Source: Microbacterium limosum
Lineage (GTDB): Bacteria; Actinomycetota; Actinomycetes; Actinomycetales; Microbacteriaceae
Assembly: GCF_036324365.1 (NCBI RefSeq)
Contig: NZ_CP137080.1
Span: 1,054,001 to 1,118,000 of the forward strand
Reading direction: 5' to 3'
DNA length: 64,000 bases
Program-made: the position numbers and the translations under genes
Shown here: positions 45,092 through 55,256 of the stretch, piece by piece
Numbering within the stretch: position 1 is the stretch's first letter
Layout of the letters: every line of letters begins with the position of its first letter
Notes under the pieces: model-generated
Told to the model about the DNA's origin: nothing
Database searches by the model: none
What the model saw: only the letters and a program-made list of their open reading frames with translations

Positions 45092-45690
45092 AAGAGCGTT
45101 GCCAGCACGTCGAGGCGCACCTGCGCGATGACCGCCACGATCGCGTAGCTGACGACCGTCAGCACAGGCAGCCAGCTCGTGAGGGCGGATGCCGCGCGCC
45201 GCACTCCTCGCGGCGCCGGGAGCAGGCCGGTGCGCAGCACGTGCAGCAGCACGGCGTAGAAGGTCGGGATCGTCACGGCCCATGTCACCATGCACCACGG
45301 GCAGAGCGTTCCGAGCACGAAGATCGACTGAGAGATCAGCCAGATCACGAAGCCGAAGGCGAATGCCATGCCGGCGGTGAAGAGCAGCCAGAACCACCGC
45401 GCGAAGCGGGCACCCGCCAGCAGCGCCATCCCGACGACGACCGGCGCGATCCAGCCGGTGAGGCCCAGGATGGGGTTGGGGAAGCCGAAGACGCTGCCCT
45501 GCCACGATTCGAGGTTCGCGCGGCACTGCACCAGCACGCTGAAGTCGCACGAGAGGCTCGCGTCGGGATCGACGAGCAGGGCGAAGCGCTCGATCGTCAG
45601 CGCGAACGCCGCGTACCAGCCCACGGCTCCCGCGATCACGAGCCAGATCGTCAGGCCGAGCGGACGAGTGCGTGGGTGGGGAGACGACAT
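45088..45690 (-). CDS. vitamin K epoxide reductase (VKOR) family membrane protein
   Basis: A 200-residue integral membrane protein with four to five helices. The loop cysteines CDFSVLVQC and the active-site CPWC (TLCPWCMVTW) are both present. Bacterial VKOR couples the oxidation of DsbA-like thiol oxidants to menaquinone, allowing disulfide formation in exported proteins. The ATG 45690 has CATAAT (minus strand, 45703-45698) 7 nt upstream, fitting a leaderless mRNA. Confidence 0.92.
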   Translation of the reverse strand: MSSPHPRTRPLGLTIWLVIAGAVGWYAAFALTIERFALLVDPDASLSCDFSVLVQCRANLESWQGSVFGFPNPILGLTGWIAPVVVGMALLAGARFARWFWLLFTAGMAFAFGFVIWLISQSIFVLGTLCPWCMVTWAVTIPTFYAVLLHVLRTGLLPAPRGVRRAASALTSWLPVLTVVSYAIVAVIAQVRLDVLATLF

Positions 45691-45791
45691 GCCTCGGATT
45701 ATGGCACCGCGCGCTGGCAGCGCCCTCGACCGGGCCGTGGCAGACCCGATTCGGGCGGGGCGTCCCGCATCCGGGCCGGGAAGGTGCGATA

Positions 45792-45854
45792 ATGGCATAC
45801 CAGATGCACACGCGGCCGCGCCGCGACCGCATGGACGAAGACTTCGGGCGATGA
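45792..45854 (+). CDS. possible 20-aa leader peptide upstream of rne
   Basis: ATG 45792 with GGGAAGG about 6 nt upstream opens a 20-codon frame MAYQMHTRPRRDRMDEDFGR ending TGA 45854, about 126 nt before rne. It is Arg/Asp rich with a cluster RPRRDR. The frame and ribosome binding site are convincing, but no family is known to me; it could be a small regulatory ORF in the long rne leader or chance. Confidence 0.4.
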   Translation: MAYQMHTRPRRDRMDEDFGR

Positions 45855-45980
45855 TCGCCCTCACGCAGCACGAGCCGCTGGCCTGCTGCAGACCGAGTGA
45901 GTTCGCGGCACCGCAGGTGCGGCACCGCACGAGAGTTCGCCGGGCGACGCGCGGTGTCGCCCGCAGGGAGTACGCCAGAG

Positions 45981-48365
45981 ATGGCCGATGAGAACAACAC
46001 CACCGACCGAACCGAACAGACCGAGCCGCCCGTAACGGTGGATGCCGCGGCAGAGGCGGAGGCCTCCGTCGCTGCCGACGGTGCCGACGTCGGCCCGACC
46101 GAGGTCCCGGCGGCGGAGGACACGGCCGCCACGGACAGCGCTCCGGCCGCCGAGGACACGCCCGCCGTGGACAGTGCGCCGGCCGCGGACGACACGCCCT
46201 CGGAGCCGGACGCCGCCGCCGAGGAGGTCCCCGCCCCCTCGGGCCCCCCGACCGCTGTCTCGCTGGGGCTTCTGCCCGAGACGTTCGTGTCGCAGGTGAG
46301 CACGGCTCTGCACTTCTACGCGCCGGAGATCGCCCCGCTCCCTCCACGCCCGACGGCCGTGGATGAGAGCCCCGAGGCCGAGGGCCAGGGGCGCTCGCGT
46401 CGGCGCAATCGCCGCCGCTCGGGCGACGAGGGGGGCGAGCAGACGGAGTCCGCCCCGGCCGCGCGGGTGCGCCAGCCGCGCGCCGTGGAGATGATCACCG
46501 AGCCGCAGCGGATCAAGGGTTCCACGCGTCTGGAAGCCAAGAAGCAGCGCCGCCGCGACGGCCGGGAGGCCGGACGCCGCCGTGCGGTGGTCACCGAGGC
46601 CGAGTTCCTCGCGCGCCGCGAGGCCGTCGATCGGGTCATGGTCGTCCGCTCCAAGAACGGGCGCATCCAGATCGCCGTGCTCGAGGACAACGTCCTCGTC
46701 GAGCACTACGTGGCACGCAACCAGGACGCGTCGCTGATCGGCAACGTCTACGTCGGCCGCGTGCAGAACGTGCTCCCGAGCATGGAAGCCGCCTTCGTCG
46801 ACATCGGGCGCGGCCGCAACGCCGTGCTGTACTCGGGCGAGGTGGACTGGGACTCGGTCGAGACGGGCAACCAGCCGCGCCGCATCGAGCTCGCCCTCAA
46901 GTCCGGCGACAAGGTGCTCGTGCAGGTCACGAAGGACCCCGTCGGCCACAAGGGCGCGCGCCTGACGAGCCAGATCTCGCTGCCCGGCCGGTACCTCGTC
47001 TACGTGCCCGGCGGTGCGATGAACGGCATCTCGCGCAAGCTCCCCGACACCGAACGCGCGCGACTGAAGAAGATCCTCAAGGAGGTCCTTCCCGAGTCCT
47101 CCGGCGTCATCGTGCGCACGGCGGCCGAGGGGGCCACGGAGGAGCAGCTCACGCGCGACGTGAGCCGCCTCACGACGCAGTGGGAGCACATCTCGGCGCA
47201 GGTGCAGAACGTGCAGGGACCGACCCTGCTGCACTCCGAGCCCGACCTGCTGGTCAAGATCGTGCGCGACGTCTTCAACGAGGACTTCTCGAAGATGCTC
47301 ATCCAGGGCGACGAGGCGCACCGCACGATCAAGGGCTACCTCGAGGCCGTCGCGCCCGATCTCCTCGAGCGCGTCGAGCGCTTCGAGGGCGAGCACGATC
47401 CGTTCGACGAGTTCCGCATCACCGAGCAGATCGAGAAGGCGCTGGACCGCAAGGTGTGGCTGCCCTCGGGCGGATCGCTCGTGATCGACCGCACCGAGGC
47501 GATGACGGTCGTCGACGTCAACACGGGCAAGTTCGTGGGCTCGGGCGGCAATCTCGAGGAGACCGTCACCAAGAACAACCTCGAAGCCGCCGAGGAGATC
47601 GTCCGTCAGCTGCGTCTGCGCGACATCGGCGGCATCATCGTCGTCGACTTCATCGACATGGTGCTCGAGTCCAACCGCGACCTCGTGCTCCGGCGCCTCA
47701 TCGAGTGCCTCAGCCGCGACCGTACGAAGCACCAGGTCGCGGAGGTCACCTCGCTCGGTCTCGTGCAGATGACCCGCAAGAAGCTCGGGCTGGGGCTCCT
47801 GGAGACCTTCAGCGAGGCGTGCCAGGTGTGCGCGGGGCGCGGCGTCATCGTGCACCACGACCCGGTCGTCAAGCATCGCCCCGCGTCGTCCGGAAATGGA
47901 TCCGGTTCCTCCCGTCGCGGACGCGGCGGCGGATCGAACCCGCCCGCCACGCAGAACGGCGGCACCGCGCCGGTCGGCGGAACCCACGTCATCACCGAGG
48001 GGGTCAAGTCGGCGCTCGCGCAGATCGCCGCCTCGACGCTCGCCGCGCATCAGGAGACAGAGCAGGTGGATGCCGCGGCATCCCTGCCCGCGGCATCCGT
48101 CGACGACGTGATCGTGCTCCCCGAGGGCCCGGCCGCGAACGGGTCGGGGGAGGGCGCCTCCGAGCGCCCCAAGAAGCGGCGCAAGCGCCAGGAGCGCCCC
48201 GCGGCGCCCAAGTCCGAGAAGGAGCAGCTGCTCGACTCGGTGCTGAGCGCCCTTCCGGAGCCCAAGGCGCCCGGTCAGGGGCGCGGCGCGCGACGCCGTG
48301 TGTCCACGGGTGTGCTCACCGGCACGCCCGTGGCGATGCCCACCAACGGCTCCGACGACGACTGA
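45981..48365 (+). CDS. rne: ribonuclease E/G family endoribonuclease
   Basis: A 794-residue endoribonuclease for mRNA decay and rRNA processing. About 175 acidic, Pro/Ala-rich residues precede the catalytic core, an actinobacterial arrangement. The S1 domain (LIGNVYVGRVQNVLPSMEAAFVDIGRGRNAVLY) is followed by the RNase H-like and 5' sensor regions, the DNase I-like domain with VVDVNTGKF and VVDFIDM (metal-binding Asp), and the Zn-link CQVCAGRG. The tail is Gly/Arg and Ala/Glu rich and probably binds RNA or partners. ATG 45981 has GCAGGGAG upstream. Confidence 0.93.
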   Translation: MADENNTTDRTEQTEPPVTVDAAAEAEASVAADGADVGPTEVPAAEDTAATDSAPAAEDTPAVDSAPAADDTPSEPDAAAEEVPAPSGPPTAVSLGLLPETFVSQVSTALHFYAPEIAPLPPRPTAVDESPEAEGQGRSRRRNRRRSGDEGGEQTESAPAARVRQPRAVEMITEPQRIKGSTRLEAKKQRRRDGREAGRRRAVVTEAEFLARREAVDRVMVVRSKNGRIQIAVLEDNVLVEHYVARNQDASLIGNVYVGRVQNVLPSMEAAFVDIGRGRNAVLYSGEVDWDSVETGNQPRRIELALKSGDKVLVQVTKDPVGHKGARLTSQISLPGRYLVYVPGGAMNGISRKLPDTERARLKKILKEVLPESSGVIVRTAAEGATEEQLTRDVSRLTTQWEHISAQVQNVQGPTLLHSEPDLLVKIVRDVFNEDFSKMLIQGDEAHRTIKGYLEAVAPDLLERVERFEGEHDPFDEFRITEQIEKALDRKVWLPSGGSLVIDRTEAMTVVDVNTGKFVGSGGNLEETVTKNNLEAAEEIVRQLRLRDIGGIIVVDFIDMVLESNRDLVLRRLIECLSRDRTKHQVAEVTSLGLVQMTRKKLGLGLLETFSEACQVCAGRGVIVHHDPVVKHRPASSGNGSGSSRRGRGGGSNPPATQNGGTAPVGGTHVITEGVKSALAQIAASTLAAHQETEQVDAAASLPAASVDDVIVLPEGPAANGSGEGASERPKKRRKRQERPAAPKSEKEQLLDSVLSALPEPKAPGQGRGARRRVSTGVLTGTPVAMPTNGSDDD

Positions 48366-48641
48366 TCACGCGTCGTGGCGGCGCTCGCGCGCCGTCACGC
48401 GCAGCCCCGACGCCCGCAGCGCCTCCACGATCTGTCTCATGCCGACGTGGCGCGCGCCCGCGGCGATCAGTCGGGGGACGGCGTCCTCGGGGACGTCGTA
48501 GTGGTCGCGATCGAAGCTCCGCGCCGGCACACCGTTCGCGCGGGCGAAGGCGTGGAGCTCGTCGAGGTTGTCGTCGCTGATCAGATGCGCCCACAGGCGG
48601 CCGTGGGCGGGCCAGCGCGCGGTGTCGATCAGGAGGGCCAT
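48366..48641 (-). CDS. DUF4031 family protein
   Basis: A 91-residue protein: MALLIDTARWPAHGRLWAHLISDDNLDELHAFARANGVPARSFDRDHYDVPEDAVPRLIAAGARHV, the DUF4031 pattern, often a small conserved protein of unknown function. ATG 48641 has TAGGAT (minus strand, 48655-48650) 8 nt upstream, so it is nearly leaderless. Its stop abuts the rne stop. Confidence 0.85.
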   Translation of the reverse strand: MALLIDTARWPAHGRLWAHLISDDNLDELHAFARANGVPARSFDRDHYDVPEDAVPRLIAAGARHVGMRQIVEALRASGLRVTARERRHDA

Positions 48642-48696
48642 GGTCAGCGATCCTAGGGCGCTGACGCCGCCGCGGGGCGACACGCGGCGGCCGCTT

Positions 48697-48726
48697 TTGC
48701 CAGGGCGCTCCGGCATCGGGTAGACT
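48697..48726 (+). promoter_or_regulatory. rplU-rpmA promoter
   Basis: TTGCCA (48697-48702) and TAGACT (48721-48726) are 18 bp apart, the clearest SigA-like promoter in the window. Transcription would begin near 48733 and give a leader of about 138 nt before rplU. Confidence 0.7.
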
Positions 48727-48732
48727 CGACCC

Positions 48733-48870
48733 TTGGTGCGTACCGTGCCGCCCGTGTGGCGCGAGGATCGCGAAGCGTCCGCACCGATCCCTCCGGACCC
48801 CGTGTCATGGAGGCGACGTCTTCCCGTGACATCCGGAGCCGTGGGGCTCCCCAGAGAAAACAGGTGTGAA
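48733..48870 (+). promoter_or_regulatory. rplU 5' leader
   Basis: This 138-nt leader contains the hairpin GGAGCC-GTGG-GGCTCC (48835-48850) just before the ribosome binding region. Long leaders are common for ribosomal protein operons; autoregulation by L21 is possible but not shown by the sequence. Confidence 0.4.
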
Positions 48871-49179
48871 GTGGTTTACGCAGTAGTGCGCGCCGGTGGC
48901 CGCCAGGAGAAGGTGGAGGTCGGCTCCGTCGTCGTCCTCGACCGCCTGAAGGCGCAGACCGGTGAGAAGGTCCAGCTGCCCGCCGTGCTGCTCGTCGACG
49001 GCGAGACCGTGACGACCGATGCCGACAAGCTCGCCAAGGTCACCGTCACCGCCGAGGTGCTGGGCAACGAGCGCGGCCCGAAGATCGTCATCCAGAAGTT
49101 CAAGAACAAGACCGGTTACAAGAAGCGCCAGGGGCACCGTCAGGACCTCACGCGCGTCAAGGTCACCGGCATCAAGTAA
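48871..49179 (+). CDS. rplU: 50S ribosomal protein L21
   Basis: A 102-residue protein beginning [18 protein letters not shown] at GTG 48871 and ending [19 protein letters not shown], the L21 pattern. It is the first gene of rplU-rpmA-obg. The upstream frame to 48733 is open but lies inside the leader. Confidence 0.96.
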   Translation: MVYAVVRAGGRQEKVEVGSVVVLDRLKAQTGEKVQLPAVLLVDGETVTTDADKLAKVTVTAEVLGNERGPKIVIQKFKNKTGYKKRQGHRQDLTRVKVTGIK

Positions 49180-49197
49180 GCGCCACGGAGGAACGAG

Positions 49198-49455
49198 ATG
49201 GCACACAAAAAGGGCGCAAGCTCCACCCGTAACGGTCGCGACTCCAACGCCCAGCGACTGGGCGTGAAGCGCTTCGGCGGCCAGGTTGTGGGCGCGGGCG
49301 AGATCATCGTCCGCCAGCGCGGCACGCACTTCCACCCCGGCGCCGGCGTCGGCCGCGGGGGCGACGACACGCTGTTCGCGCTTCAGGCCGGAGCTGTCGA
49401 GTTCGGCAACAAGGGCGGCCGCAAGGTCGTCAACATCGTCGCGACCGCCGAGTAA
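49198..49455 (+). CDS. rpmA: 50S ribosomal protein L27
   Basis: An 85-residue protein: [47 protein letters not shown], the L27 signature. The N-terminus is not extended, so it needs no Prp-type cleavage. GGAGG lies 6-7 nt before the ATG. The terminator after it ends 23 nt before obg. Confidence 0.97.
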   Translation: MAHKKGASSTRNGRDSNAQRLGVKRFGGQVVGAGEIIVRQRGTHFHPGAGVGRGGDDTLFALQAGAVEFGNKGGRKVVNIVATAE

Positions 49456-49489
49456 TTCGCCGGTCCGCAGCGCGGATCACCACGTCAGG

Positions 49490-49515
49490 AGGGGGCGGGC
49501 TTCGGCTCGCCCCCT
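49490..49515 (+). terminator. UUCG-loop hairpin after rpmA
   Basis: AGGGGGCGGGC (49490-49500) and GCTCGCCCCCT (49505-49515) pair around a TTCG loop with one G-T pair, a very stable hairpin. It may attenuate transcription between rpmA and obg rather than stop it fully, since obg has no obvious own promoter. Confidence 0.7.
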
Positions 49516-49537
49516 TCGGCCATTCCAGGAGGACCGT

Positions 49538-51052
49538 ATGGTCACGTTCGTCGATCGGGTGACGCTTCACCTGCGCGCCGGCAAGGGCGGCAACGGATGC
49601 GTGTCCGTGCGCCGCGAGAAGTTCAAGCCGCTCGCGGGCCCCGACGGCGGCAACGGGGGAAACGGCGGGGAGATCGTGCTGGTCGCCGACCCGCAGGTGA
49701 CGACGCTGCTGTCGTACCACCACTCCCCGCACCGCACCGCCGGCAACGGCGGCTTCGGAATGGGTGACCTGCGCCAGGGCGCGGCCGGGGAGGACATCGA
49801 ACTGCCCGTTCCCCTCGGCACCGTCGTGAAGGACCCCGACGGCTCCGTGATCGCCGACCTCGTGGAGCCCGGCATGCGGCTCGTCGTGGCGCCCGGCGGT
49901 CAGGGCGGTCTCGGCAACGCGGCGCTGTCCTCGCCCAAGCGGAAGGCCCCCGGCTTCGCGCTGCTGGGCACGCCCGGCTGGGAGGGCGATGTCGTCCTCG
50001 AGCTCAAGACCGTCGCCGACGTCGCGCTCGTCGGCTTCCCCTCCGCGGGGAAGTCGAGCCTCATCGCCGCCGTCTCGGCCGCGCGCCCCAAGATCGCCGA
50101 CTACCCGTTCACGACCCTGCATCCGAACCTCGGCGTCGTGGAGGCGGGGGACATCCGTTTCACGATCGCCGACGTGCCGGGCCTCATCGAGGGTGCGAGC
50201 GAGGGAAGGGGCCTGGGCCTCGAGTTCCTCCGCCACGTGGAGCGCTGCACCGCCCTTGTGCACGTGCTCGACTGCGCGACGCTCGATCCCGGGCGCGATC
50301 CGCTGAGCGATCTCGACGTGATCCTCGCGGAGCTCGCCGCGTACCCCGTGCCCGAGGGTCAGGTCCCGCTCGTCGATCGCCCGCAGCTCATCGCCCTCAA
50401 CAAGGTCGACGTGCCGGAGGCGCGCGAGCTGGCCGACCTGGTCCGCCCCGACCTCGAGGCCCGCGGCTTCCGCGTCTTCGAGATCTCGGCCGTCGCGCGC
50501 GACGGACTGCGCGAGCTCACCTTCGCCCTCGGCGGCATCATCGCGGAGCACCGCGCCGAGATCGCCGCCCGTCCGCCGGCCGAACGCATCGTCATCCGCC
50601 CCCAGGGCTCGGAGCGCGACTTCGTCGTCAAGGTCGAGGGCGGCACGTACGGCAACATCTACCGGATCATCGGCGCCAAGCCCGAGCGCTGGGTCGCGCA
50701 GACCGATTTCCAGAACGACGAAGCCGTGGGCTTCCTCGCCGACCGCCTGGAGCGCCTCGGCGTCGAGGACGAGCTGTACCGGTCGGGTGCGCAGCCGGGA
50801 TCGACCGTCGTCATCGGGGCCGGTGACGGCGTCGTGTTCGACTGGCAGCCGTCGCTGACCTCCGCCGCGGAGCTGATGGCCGCCCCGCGCGGCACCGATC
50901 CGCGGCTGGACCAGGGCGGCCGTCGCACCACCTCCCAGCGCCGCGAGCGCTATCACGAGCGGATGGATGCCAAGGCCGCCGCCCGGGCCGAGCTCGAGAC
51001 CGAGCGCCTCGCACGCACGGCGGATGACGAGGTCGACGGAGGGGGCCGATGA
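49538..51052 (+). CDS. obgE: GTPase Obg/CgtA
   Basis: A 504-residue ribosome-associated GTPase. The glycine-rich Obg domain ([17 protein letters not shown]) is followed by the G domain: G1 [10 protein letters not shown]3 [10 protein letters not shown]4 NKVD. The actinobacterial C-terminal extension contains an OCT domain and a charged tail. Its stop overlaps the proB start (ATGA). Confidence 0.95.
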   Translation: MVTFVDRVTLHLRAGKGGNGCVSVRREKFKPLAGPDGGNGGNGGEIVLVADPQVTTLLSYHHSPHRTAGNGGFGMGDLRQGAAGEDIELPVPLGTVVKDPDGSVIADLVEPGMRLVVAPGGQGGLGNAALSSPKRKAPGFALLGTPGWEGDVVLELKTVADVALVGFPSAGKSSLIAAVSAARPKIADYPFTTLHPNLGVVEAGDIRFTIADVPGLIEGASEGRGLGLEFLRHVERCTALVHVLDCATLDPGRDPLSDLDVILAELAAYPVPEGQVPLVDRPQLIALNKVDVPEARELADLVRPDLEARGFRVFEISAVARDGLRELTFALGGIIAEHRAEIAARPPAERIVIRPQGSERDFVVKVEGGTYGNIYRIIGAKPERWVAQTDFQNDEAVGFLADRLERLGVEDELYRSGAQPGSTVVIGAGDGVVFDWQPSLTSAAELMAAPRGTDPRLDQGGRRTTSQRRERYHERMDAKAAARAELETERLARTADDEVDGGGR

Positions 51053-51897
51053 CGGCGCAGCGGCGCGAGGAGCTCAGGGGCGCCACCCGGCTCGTCGTGA
51101 AGGTGGGTTCCTCGTCGATCAGCGGTGAGAACGCGGCGCGCATCGAGACGATCGTCGACGCCCTCGCGGGCGCCCATTCGCGCGGCACCGAGGTGGTCCT
51201 GGTCTCCTCGGGCGCGATCGCGACGGCGCTGCCGCTGCTGAGCCTCGACGGACGGCCTAACGATCTCGCCACCCAGCAGGCCGCCGCGGCGGTGGGTCAG
51301 AACGTGCTGATGTGGCGCTACCAGACGAGCCTCGACCGATACGGCCTGCTCGCAGGTCAAGTGCTCCTCACCGCCGGGGATCTCGACAACCCCACGCACC
51401 GCTCGAACGCCCGCCGCGCGATGGAGCGCCTGCTGGGGCTTCGCATCCTGCCGATCGTCAACGAGAACGACACCGTCGCCACCCACGAGATCCGCTTCGG
51501 CGACAACGACCGACTCGCGGCCCTCGTGGCCCGGCTGATCGGCGCCGACGCGCTGGTGCTCCTGAGCGACATCGAGTGCCTCTACACCCGCCCGCCCGAC
51601 GAGCACGGGGCCGAGGCGATCCCGCACGTGGCGTGGGGCGACGATCTCGCCGGTTACGAGTTCGGCTCGGTCGTCGTCAACAGCGTCGGAACGGGTGGCG
51701 CGGCCACGAAGGTTTCCGCCGCCCGCCTGGCGGCCGCCGGCGGAGTGGGCGTGCTGGTAACGAGCGCCGAGCGCGTCGTCGATGCGCTCGAGGGCGGCGA
51801 GATCGGCACGTGGTTCGAACCGGATCCCGACGGGGCCGCACGCGCTCTGACGGGTCCGGTGCGCACGGTGCACGAGGATGCCGCCTCGATACACTGA
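51049..51897 (+). CDS. proB: glutamate 5-kinase (without PUA domain)
   Basis: First step of proline synthesis. [21 protein letters not shown] and [27 protein letters not shown] are the amino-acid kinase signatures. With 282 residues the protein ends after the kinase domain; the C-terminal PUA domain of the E. coli enzyme is missing, a known variant. ATG 51049 lies inside the obg stop. Confidence 0.94.
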   Translation: MTAQRREELRGATRLVVKVGSSSISGENAARIETIVDALAGAHSRGTEVVLVSSGAIATALPLLSLDGRPNDLATQQAAAAVGQNVLMWRYQTSLDRYGLLAGQVLLTAGDLDNPTHRSNARRAMERLLGLRILPIVNENDTVATHEIRFGDNDRLAALVARLIGADALVLLSDIECLYTRPPDEHGAEAIPHVAWGDDLAGYEFGSVVVNSVGTGGAATKVSAARLAAAGGVGVLVTSAERVVDALEGGEIGTWFEPDPDGAARALTGPVRTVHEDAASIH

Positions 51898-51901
51898 TCG
51901 G

Positions 51902-53161
51902 ATGATCACGACCGAGCTGACCGCCCGCGACCTGATGACCGCGGCCAAGGGTGCTGCGCGGGGCGTAGCGCTGCTCTCCGATCAGGAGAAGTCTTCGGCG
52001 CTGCGCGCCATCGCCGACGCGCTCGAGGGCGCGACCTCCGCGATCGTCGAGGCCAACGCGCAAGACCTCGAGCGCGGACGCGGCAACGGGCTGTCCGACG
52101 CGATGCAGGACCGGCTGCGCCTGGACGCGACCCGCGTGGCCGCGCTCGCGTCCGCCGTACGCGACGTCGCCGATCTGCCCGACCCCGTCGGGCGGGTGCT
52201 CGACGAGCGCACGCTCGCGAACGGGCTGCAGCTGACGCAGGTGAGCGTTCCATTCGGGGTCGTCGGCGCGATCTACGAGGCACGTCCGAACGTCACGGTC
52301 GACATCGCCGCGCTCGCCCTACGGGCCGGCAACGCCGTGGTGCTCCGCGGCGGCACGGCCGCGGAACGGACGAACGCGGCCCTCGTGGTGGCGATGCGCG
52401 GAGCCCTCGAGGCCCACGGCGTGGACCCCGAGGCGATCCAGACCCTCGACGCCTTCGGGCGTGAGGGCGCACGCGAGCTCATGCAGGCGCGCGGCCTGGT
52501 CGATGTGCTCGTACCTCGGGGGAGTGCGCAGCTCATCCAGACGGTCGTGACGGAGTCCGCCGTGCCCGTCATCGAGACCGGCGCGGGCGTCGTCCACATC
52601 GTGCTCGACGACACCGCGCGGGAGGACTGGGCCCGCGACATCGTCACCAACGCCAAGGTGCAGCGTCCGAGCGTGTGCAACGCGGTGGAGACGGTGCTCG
52701 TTACCCGTGCGGCCGCCGAGCGGCTCGTGCCGAGCGTCGCCGCCGCGCTCACCGAGGCGGGAGTCACGATCCATGCCGACGAGGGCGTCCGGTCGCTCGT
52801 GCCGGGCGCGGTCGCGGCGACCGAGGCGGACTGGAGCACCGAATACCTCAGTCTGGACGTGTCGATGCGCATCGTGGAGGACCTGGACGACGCGCTCGAG
52901 CACATCCGCCGGTACTCGACCGGCCACACGGAGTCGATCATCACCGACGACCAGGCGCACGCCGATCGCTTCCTCGCCGAGGTCGACTCCGCGGTCGTCA
53001 TGGTCAACGCCTCGACGCGATTCACCGACGGGGGTGAGTTCGGGTTCGGGGCCGAGGTGGGCATCTCGACCCAGAAGCTGCACGCGCGGGGCCCGATGGG
53101 GCTGCCCGCTCTCACGAGCACCAAGTGGCTCGCGCGCGGCGTCGGGCAGACCCGCGGATAA
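51902..53161 (+). CDS. proA: glutamate-5-semialdehyde dehydrogenase
   Basis: Second enzyme of proline synthesis, 419 residues. PFGVVGAIYEARPNVTVD, the nucleotide-binding GNAVVLRGG, and the catalytic Cys in NAKVQRPSVCNAVET are present. ATG 51902 has TACACT 6 nt upstream inside the end of proB, so proA may have an extra leaderless promoter besides read-through. Four nt separate it from proB. Confidence 0.95.
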   Translation: MITTELTARDLMTAAKGAARGVALLSDQEKSSALRAIADALEGATSAIVEANAQDLERGRGNGLSDAMQDRLRLDATRVAALASAVRDVADLPDPVGRVLDERTLANGLQLTQVSVPFGVVGAIYEARPNVTVDIAALALRAGNAVVLRGGTAAERTNAALVVAMRGALEAHGVDPEAIQTLDAFGREGARELMQARGLVDVLVPRGSAQLIQTVVTESAVPVIETGAGVVHIVLDDTAREDWARDIVTNAKVQRPSVCNAVETVLVTRAAAERLVPSVAAALTEAGVTIHADEGVRSLVPGAVAATEADWSTEYLSLDVSMRIVEDLDDALEHIRRYSTGHTESIITDDQAHADRFLAEVDSAVVMVNASTRFTDGGEFGFGAEVGISTQKLHARGPMGLPALTSTKWLARGVGQTRG

Positions 53162-53208
53162 CTGCCTAGACTGGGACGGCGCCACCCACCTGAGAAACGG
53201 AGCCCTCG

Positions 53209-53433
53209 ATGACTCTTGCCACGACCCTCCTGGCCGCCGCCGAGGAGGCGCACCACGGAAACGTCGCGATGGAGACGATCATCTTCGGCATCGTCGCCGT
53301 CGCCATTTTCGCCGCTCTCGGGCTGGTGACCTTCTCCTACCGCGATGTCGCCAACCGCCACGCGGGCAAGGCGCAGGCCTTCGCCGAGTCCCGCTCGACC
53401 GACCTGGACCACCGGGCGGGGCACGGCCACTGA
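53209..53433 (+). CDS. small membrane protein, 74 aa
   Basis: The 74-residue protein has one membrane segment (MAMETIIFGIVAVAIFAALGLVTF-like, near residues 20-43) and a polar end with a His-rich tip GHGH. ATG 53209 follows AACGGAG; TAGACT at 53167-53172 is a likely -10. A small protein of this type often lies before nadD in actinobacteria. Function unknown. Confidence 0.78.
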   Translation: MTLATTLLAAAEEAHHGNVAMETIIFGIVAVAIFAALGLVTFSYRDVANRHAGKAQAFAESRSTDLDHRAGHGH

Positions 53434-53439
53434 TCGCGT

Positions 53440-54039
53440 ATGGCGGAGGCAGGGGGACGTCCCCGGATCGGCGTGATGGGCGGCACGTTCGACCCGATTC
53501 ACCACGGTCACCTCGTCGCCGCCAGTGAGGTCGCCCAGCACTTCGACCTCGACGAGGTCATCTTCGTCCCCACCGGTCAGCCATGGCAGAAAGCCCACGT
53601 CACCGACAGCGAGCATCGCTACCTGATGACGGTGATCGCCACGGCATCCAACCCGCGGTTCACGGTGAGTCGGGTCGACATCGATCGTGCCGGCCCGACC
53701 TACACGATCGACACCCTGCGTGATCTGCGGGCGCAGCGGCCGGACGCGACGCTCATCTTCATCACGGGCGCCGACGCCGTGGCGCAGATTCTCAGTTGGA
53801 GGGACCATGATGAACTCTGGAGCCTGGCGCATTTCGTCGCCGTGAGTAGGCCCGGGCACGTGCTCGACACGACCGGTCTGCCCAGTTCCGATGTGAGTCA
53901 ACTCGAGATACCCGCGCTGTCGATCTCCTCCACCGATTGCCGCGATCGTGTGGAGCGAGGACACCCCGTCTGGTACCTCGTGCCCGATGGAGTGGTCCAG
54001 TACATCAACAAGCATCACCTCTACCGGAGCCCCGAATGA
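53440..54039 (+). CDS. nadD: nicotinate-nucleotide adenylyltransferase
   Basis: NAD biosynthesis enzyme of 199 residues. [21 protein letters not shown] carries the HxGH nucleotidyltransferase motif; the end [35 protein letters not shown] has the ISSTxIR-like motif with C-R in place of the usual I-R. The ATG of the next gene overlaps its stop. Confidence 0.94.
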   Translation: MAEAGGRPRIGVMGGTFDPIHHGHLVAASEVAQHFDLDEVIFVPTGQPWQKAHVTDSEHRYLMTVIATASNPRFTVSRVDIDRAGPTYTIDTLRDLRAQRPDATLIFITGADAVAQILSWRDHDELWSLAHFVAVSRPGHVLDTTGLPSSDVSQLEIPALSISSTDCRDRVERGHPVWYLVPDGVVQYINKHHLYRSPE

Positions 54040-55256
54040 GCACACCAGAGCAGCCGCTAACGCGCAAGCAGCTCCGTGAACTGCAGCGCACCGGTTCCGT
54101 CCCGGTGCAGGACGACGCCCACGAAGAGGATGACGTTGCGCCGGCGCCCACGCCGGCGGTGCCGCTTCCCCGGGCCGCCGTGCCCGCAGCTGCGCCCCCC
54201 GCGCCGCGCGCCGACGCCGAGGTGGACCTCGGCGTCGCCCCGCTGACCCGTCGCCAGGCCCGTGAGCAGGAGCGGATACGCACGGCATCCATTCCCGTGA
54301 TCACGCCGGAACAGGCCGCATCCCGCCCCGCGCACGAAGCCCCCGTCGAAGACGCCGCTGTCGAGGATGCCGCTGTCGAGGATGCTGCTGTCGAGGACGC
54401 CGCTGTCGAGGACGCCGAGGAAACTGCCGCCGAGGAAACGGCCGCCGACGAAACGGCCGCCGACGAAACGGCTGACGATCAGTCCGTCGAAGAGCTCCCG
54501 GGCGAGACGGACGCGCAGGCCGACGCCGACGACGACTCGTCCGAGACAGGCGATCGCGTGGCTGAGGACGAGGAACGAGAGTCGGACGACGCCGAGTCGG
54601 CCGTGGAAGCCTCGCCCATCAGCGCCGCCGAGGCCGCCTCTGTGGGGACCGAGACCTCGGAGCCGGTGCCCGCAACGACCGCCGGCGGGGAGCGGACCGC
54701 GACCGACGAGGCATCCGCGGACACGTCGGCGGAGACCGAGGGCGAGCACCGGGAGACGCCCACCGTCGGACCCCAGTTCGGGGCCGAGCTGCTCGCCGCC
54801 GAGGAGAGCTCCATCACGCTGCCGCCGTCGTTCGATGAGGTGGTCGCGCGATCGTCCTCGACGGGTGCCCTGGCGACGCCGAGCGCGCTCATCCTCTCGC
54901 AGACGCCCGCCGCGCCTTCCCTGTCAGGGCCCGTCAACGCGACCGGTGAGGTCATCATCACCGGGTCGTACCACCTGCCGGAGGGCCTCGGTTCGCGAGG
55001 TAGCGATCCGCGCTCGACCGACGGCAAAGACGTCGACGCCGTGCTTGTCGATGGTGAGCTGCCGGCATCCTCGTCCCCCACCCCCATTGCCGCCAGCGCC
55101 GCCGTCAGCACGGTGCGCGGTACCGGCGAGATCATCCGTCCCCCCGCCCCCGAGAAGGGGAGCAAGCTGCTCTTCGCGCTGGCGATCACCGCCGGCGTGC
55201 TGGCGCTCGCGCTGGTGGGCGTGCTGATCGTCGCCGTCGTGAACGGAGTCTTCTGA
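54036..55256 (+). CDS. acidic, repeat-rich membrane-anchored protein
   Basis: A 406-residue protein encoded between nadD and rsfS. It opens with [16 protein letters not shown]; the middle is very acidic and repetitive, with five tandem VEDAA units (about residues 105-128) then [21 protein letters not shown]. The last 30 residues ([29 protein letters not shown]) form a single C-terminal membrane helix. No signal peptide is seen, so the acidic part is probably cytoplasmic. No function is known to me; the repeats suggest slippage-prone length variation. Confidence 0.8.
   Translation: MSTPEQPLTRKQLRELQRTGSVPVQDDAHEEDDVAPAPTPAVPLPRAAVPAAAPPAPRADAEVDLGVAPLTRRQAREQERIRTASIPVITPEQAASRPAHEAPVEDAAVEDAAVEDAAVEDAAVEDAEETAAEETAADETAADETADDQSVEELPGETDAQADADDDSSETGDRVAEDEERESDDAESAVEASPISAAEAASVGTETSEPVPATTAGGERTATDEASADTSAETEGEHRETPTVGPQFGAELLAAEESSITLPPSFDEVVARSSSTGALATPSALILSQTPAAPSLSGPVNATGEVIITGSYHLPEGLGSRGSDPRSTDGKDVDAVLVDGELPASSSPTPIAASAAVSTVRGTGEIIRPPAPEKGSKLLFALAITAGVLALALVGVLIVAVVNGVF

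Noticed and set aside
54346..54480. Non-coding tandem repeat
   Set aside because: The repeat units are multiples of three inside a continuous reading frame and encode the VEDAA units of a protein.
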